Part shown: positions 61,859-64,000 of the stretch, in pieces
How positions within the stretch are numbered: the stretch's first letter is position 1
Layout: every line of letters begins with the position of its first letter
Origin: Limnohabitans sp.
GTDB lineage: Bacteria; Pseudomonadota; Gammaproteobacteria; Burkholderiales; Burkholderiaceae_C
Assembly (NCBI RefSeq): GCF_023910625.1
Contig: NZ_JAAVVW010000003.1
Span: forward strand, 2,356,001-2,420,000
DNA length: 64,000 nt
Direction of reading: 5' to 3'
Notes under the pieces: model-generated
What the model saw: the letters and a program-made list of their open reading frames with translations, nothing else
Told to the model about the DNA's origin: nothing
Databases searched by the model: none
Translations under genes and position numbers: made by a program

Positions 61859-64000
61859 GGGTTTCCCCCTGGAATGTTGTTGTAATGCATTGTGAGATCA
61901 GCCTCGCAGCTCGCATCGACATTTCGTAGTGAAGACATCGTTGCCCAGCTGCGCCCATCCCACTGGGCTAGTTCCGTTCTGCCTGCAGGATGCATCAGGG
62001 GCGGGTGTTCAGGCGACCTAGAAAAATCCCCATACTCAGCTGGATTCCAAGCCTTCCACTGGTCAAGGCGCAGCCTGAGTCGGCTCATTACGGACGTTAA
62101 CTCATCAGGTGCTACGGCCTTAACTCGATCGCAGATGATCTCCTCGATCCGATTCCTCAGTGCAGTGCCAAGTGCGAGCGGAAAGGGATCTGGTGTATCA
62201 GCCTCGCGGCCTCTGTGACCGAGCTGCCGTACCAATGCGACGATCATTCCATGAAGGGCCCGGTCGATCGCCGGCGGACTGAACGGGGTGACGCTGGTCG
62301 GCTCAACTTGGGCGTAGAGTTGCTGGTGGTAAGAACGAAACCGTTCATAGTGGCTACGGTCACGGGGTTTCGTCTGTCCATAGATCACTACTACCAGACC
62401 TGGGCGCTCAAGATCCCGGCCGACGCGACTGGAGACTTGTATGTACTGTGACGTAGTCTTGGGTTGCCCAACGATCGCCATCAGAGACAGCCTTGGGACG
62501 TCCACTCCCACTTCGATGATGTTTGACGCAAGACACGCGTCTATGGGAGCCGGGTTGGGGGCTGTCGCTCCTTTTCCTTCGCGGACCGTGACTGACACCT
62601 CCAGTTGCTCCAGCAGGCGTGGAATGTGGTCGCCGCGGATGCGGCTAGTCAGCTCCTCGACGTGAAAGAGCTGGCGGATCCTTGAGTAATCGAGACCATG
62701 GCGGTTCAAGATTACCTTGAGATATTCACGTGTATCAGCGGTGAAAAGGGTTGCAGCACCACCCAGTTCTCGCAAGGAGTTGAAGAATACGAGCAGGGTC
62801 CACCATGGATCTAGATCGCATGCATCACCCTCTAGGAGGGAGGCATGTTGCATCAAGGTTGCGAAAACCCTGGCTTCAGATGTCTGTAGTGAAGTGTGTG
62901 CAGGGGCAAGCACCCCTGCATAGAGCCTCCCTGGCTTCGGCCTACCTTGCTCGTCGCATGCTTCACGCGCAAAGAATGAGTCGGCAGCATCGAGCCCTGA
63001 GGGCGGAAAAAGCATGACACCTGAACGAGCATACAGACCCACAATCTGTTCGCGGGCACGACTGATCGTTGCAGTCGATGCAACAATCTTTGGAAGTATC
63101 ATTCCTCCGAGAGGATCAATGCACAGCGCCTCTATGACCGTTTCATAGGCGCCAACCATAGAACCCAGCGGCCCAGATATCAGGTGCAGCTCGTCTTGGA
63201 TGATCAATGTGGGCGGGATGCCACGATGGCGGCCCGATTCATCAAGTCCGAAAATGCTCCTTGCCGCCGGTGACCAGGCCAGCATCGCGAACTTGTCTAC
63301 TGTCCCGATCAGAAGATTGGGTGGCGAATCTAGCAGATCCTCATCAATCACAACAATCGGCAGAGGAGGCTTTCCGGGTCCGGGCAGACCGCCGAATTCA
63401 CAGGCGGCGTCACGGCAGCGGAATACGACAGTGTCACCGGAAGGACCGTGCTCCCTCTCATAACCATACACTTGGACACTTGCCGCTTGTCGTCCACCCC
63501 TGCCTCGCCCCCGCTGTTCTGTGGAGGGTCCGTCTTGGTGGGGGCCGAACTTTGCTGCGCACCATGGGCATCTGAGCAGCACGTATGGATTCTCTGCGTC
63601 TGGATCCCTCCGCAGCTTCTGCAGCTTGGCGACTGCGTCGTCCCGCTTGTTTGGCGTAGCAGAACTGCCCACCCAAAGCCCGATACGAAATGGCCTATCT
63701 CCTAAGGCGACTACATCCTTACGTCTCAGCTGCTCCATCGCGCAAAAGAGTGTGGCGGCGCGCTGGAACTGTTGTGCGGTTAGCAGCCGCAGCGTGTAAC
63801 GCATAAGTACATCGACACCGCCGTTGGAAACACCCGTTATCGCATTGAAGAAGACCGTGAAGGCGGTTAACCCAAGATATGCCTCCGTCTTACCACCGCC
63901 AGTGGGAAACCAAATGAGGTCGACTTCAGTCCTGTCGCGATGGGACGGGTCACATATTCCCCGCAACGACATGAGTAGAAATGCAATTTGGAACGGACGC
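61855..64000 (-). CDS. drmA: DISARM helicase DrmA, 5' end beyond the window
   Basis: At least 705 aa of a superfamily 2 helicase. Walker A is LIWFPTGGGKTEAYLGL, the DEAD-like motif is LIIQDELHLISGPLG, and motif III-like SATIS follows. The C-terminal helicase has SNIIEVGVDVPRL and SSRVGRDLERPGLVVVIYGQ. The frame stays open to the window edge (FQIAFLLMSLRG precedes the first Met), so the N-terminus is missing. DrmA with DrmB binds DNA and blocks phage. Methylase (drmMI/MII) or drmD genes would be expected beyond 64000. Confidence 0.9.
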   Translation of the reverse strand, partial: RPFQIAFLLMSLRGICDPSHRDRTEVDLIWFPTGGGKTEAYLGLTAFTVFFNAITGVSNGGVDVLMRYTLRLLTAQQFQRAATLFCAMEQLRRKDVVALGDRPFRIGLWVGSSATPNKRDDAVAKLQKLRRDPDAENPYVLLRCPWCAAKFGPHQDGPSTEQRGRGRGGRQAASVQVYGYEREHGPSGDTVVFRCRDAACEFGGLPGPGKPPLPIVVIDEDLLDSPPNLLIGTVDKFAMLAWSPAARSIFGLDESGRHRGIPPTLIIQDELHLISGPLGSMVGAYETVIEALCIDPLGGMILPKIVASTATISRAREQIVGLYARSGVMLFPPSGLDAADSFFAREACDEQGRPKPGRLYAGVLAPAHTSLQTSEARVFATLMQHASLLEGDACDLDPWWTLLVFFNSLRELGGAATLFTADTREYLKVILNRHGLDYSRIRQLFHVEELTSRIRGDHIPRLLEQLEVSVTVREGKGATAPNPAPIDACLASNIIEVGVDVPRLSLMAIVGQPKTTSQYIQVSSRVGRDLERPGLVVVIYGQTKPRDRSHYERFRSYHQQLYAQVEPTSVTPFSPPAIDRALHGMIVALVRQLGHRGREADTPDPFPLALGTALRNRIEEIICDRVKAVAPDELTSVMSRLRLRLDQWKAWNPAEYGDFSRSPEHPPLMHPAGRTELAQWDGRSWATMSSLRNVDASCEADLTMHYNNIPGGNP

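Overview
The window looks like a piece of a betaproteobacterial chromosome, most likely Burkholderiales and probably Comamonadaceae. The evidence is the gene order kdsD-kdsC-lptC / apt / mnmE-yidC-yidD-rnpA-rpmH / dnaA-dnaN-gyrB, the high GC and codon style, and the divergent pairs pyrE/xth and metX/FNT transporter. This placement is inference from content; no database search was possible.

Layout. (1) 1-5912 is a foreign, AT-richer element that looks like an integrative and mobilizable element. It has a tyrosine integrase cut by the window edge, a tRNA-like gene with a UAU anticodon and an extra hairpin, a 49-aa membrane peptide, a kilobase of structured non-coding DNA, an IS481-family insertion with a 6-bp target duplication, a TraD-like accessory gene, an RSF1010-like oriT and a MOBQ relaxase. 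An IS5-family element (5913-7392) separates it from the chromosome. (2) 7414-13224 is chromosomal housekeeping: pyrE, xth, an MBL-fold hydrolase, an M48 protease, an AmpG-like transporter and galE. (3) 13221-19350 is a damaged surface-polysaccharide region: two glycosyltransferases separated by an intact ISL3-family element, an internally deleted ISL3 derivative and several truncated or unrecognised small genes. (4) 19357-23482 holds ilvE, radA and a nitronate monooxygenase-like gene. (5) 23635-30934 is a near-complete homoprotocatechuate meta-cleavage operon (hpaR-G1-G2-E-D-F-H-I), with a VapBC-type toxin-antitoxin pair between hpaE and hpaD. (6) 31001-36205 holds panE, a DMT transporter, a broken GntR regulator and a FAD-monooxygenase/DUF2783/VOC cluster. 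(7) 36266-39692 holds metW-metX, with a terminator-like leader hairpin, and two membrane transporters. (8) 40240-53487 is the replication-origin neighbourhood from an RRM RNA-binding protein to gyrB.

(9) 53488-64000 is a defence and toxin-antitoxin island and the most unusual part of the window. Four stress or TA modules sit in a row: mobile mystery A/B with a Fic domain, HipBA, Xre-RES, and an orphan HigA-like antitoxin. They are punctuated by three nearly identical copies of the 3' end of one DUF3427-type gene, all on the minus strand. Each block reads [TA genes]-[DUF3427 3' end]. This suggests that the 3' end of that gene has been a repeated landing or recombination site. After the last copy the sequence switches abruptly to a DISARM locus (drmB, and drmA running off the window). 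The drmC expected after drmB is at most a 35-codon stub.

Functionally, the hpa enzymes would take 3,4-dihydroxyphenylacetate through ring cleavage, oxidation, isomerisation, decarboxylation, hydration and aldol cleavage to pyruvate and succinic semialdehyde. Overlapping ATGA stop/start junctions couple hpaR-G1-G2-E. kdsD-kdsC-lptC, galE and the glycosyltransferases serve lipopolysaccharide. yidC-yidD-rnpA-rpmH and dnaA-dnaN-gyrB are the classical origin-proximal operons, diverging from a region with DnaA-box matches.
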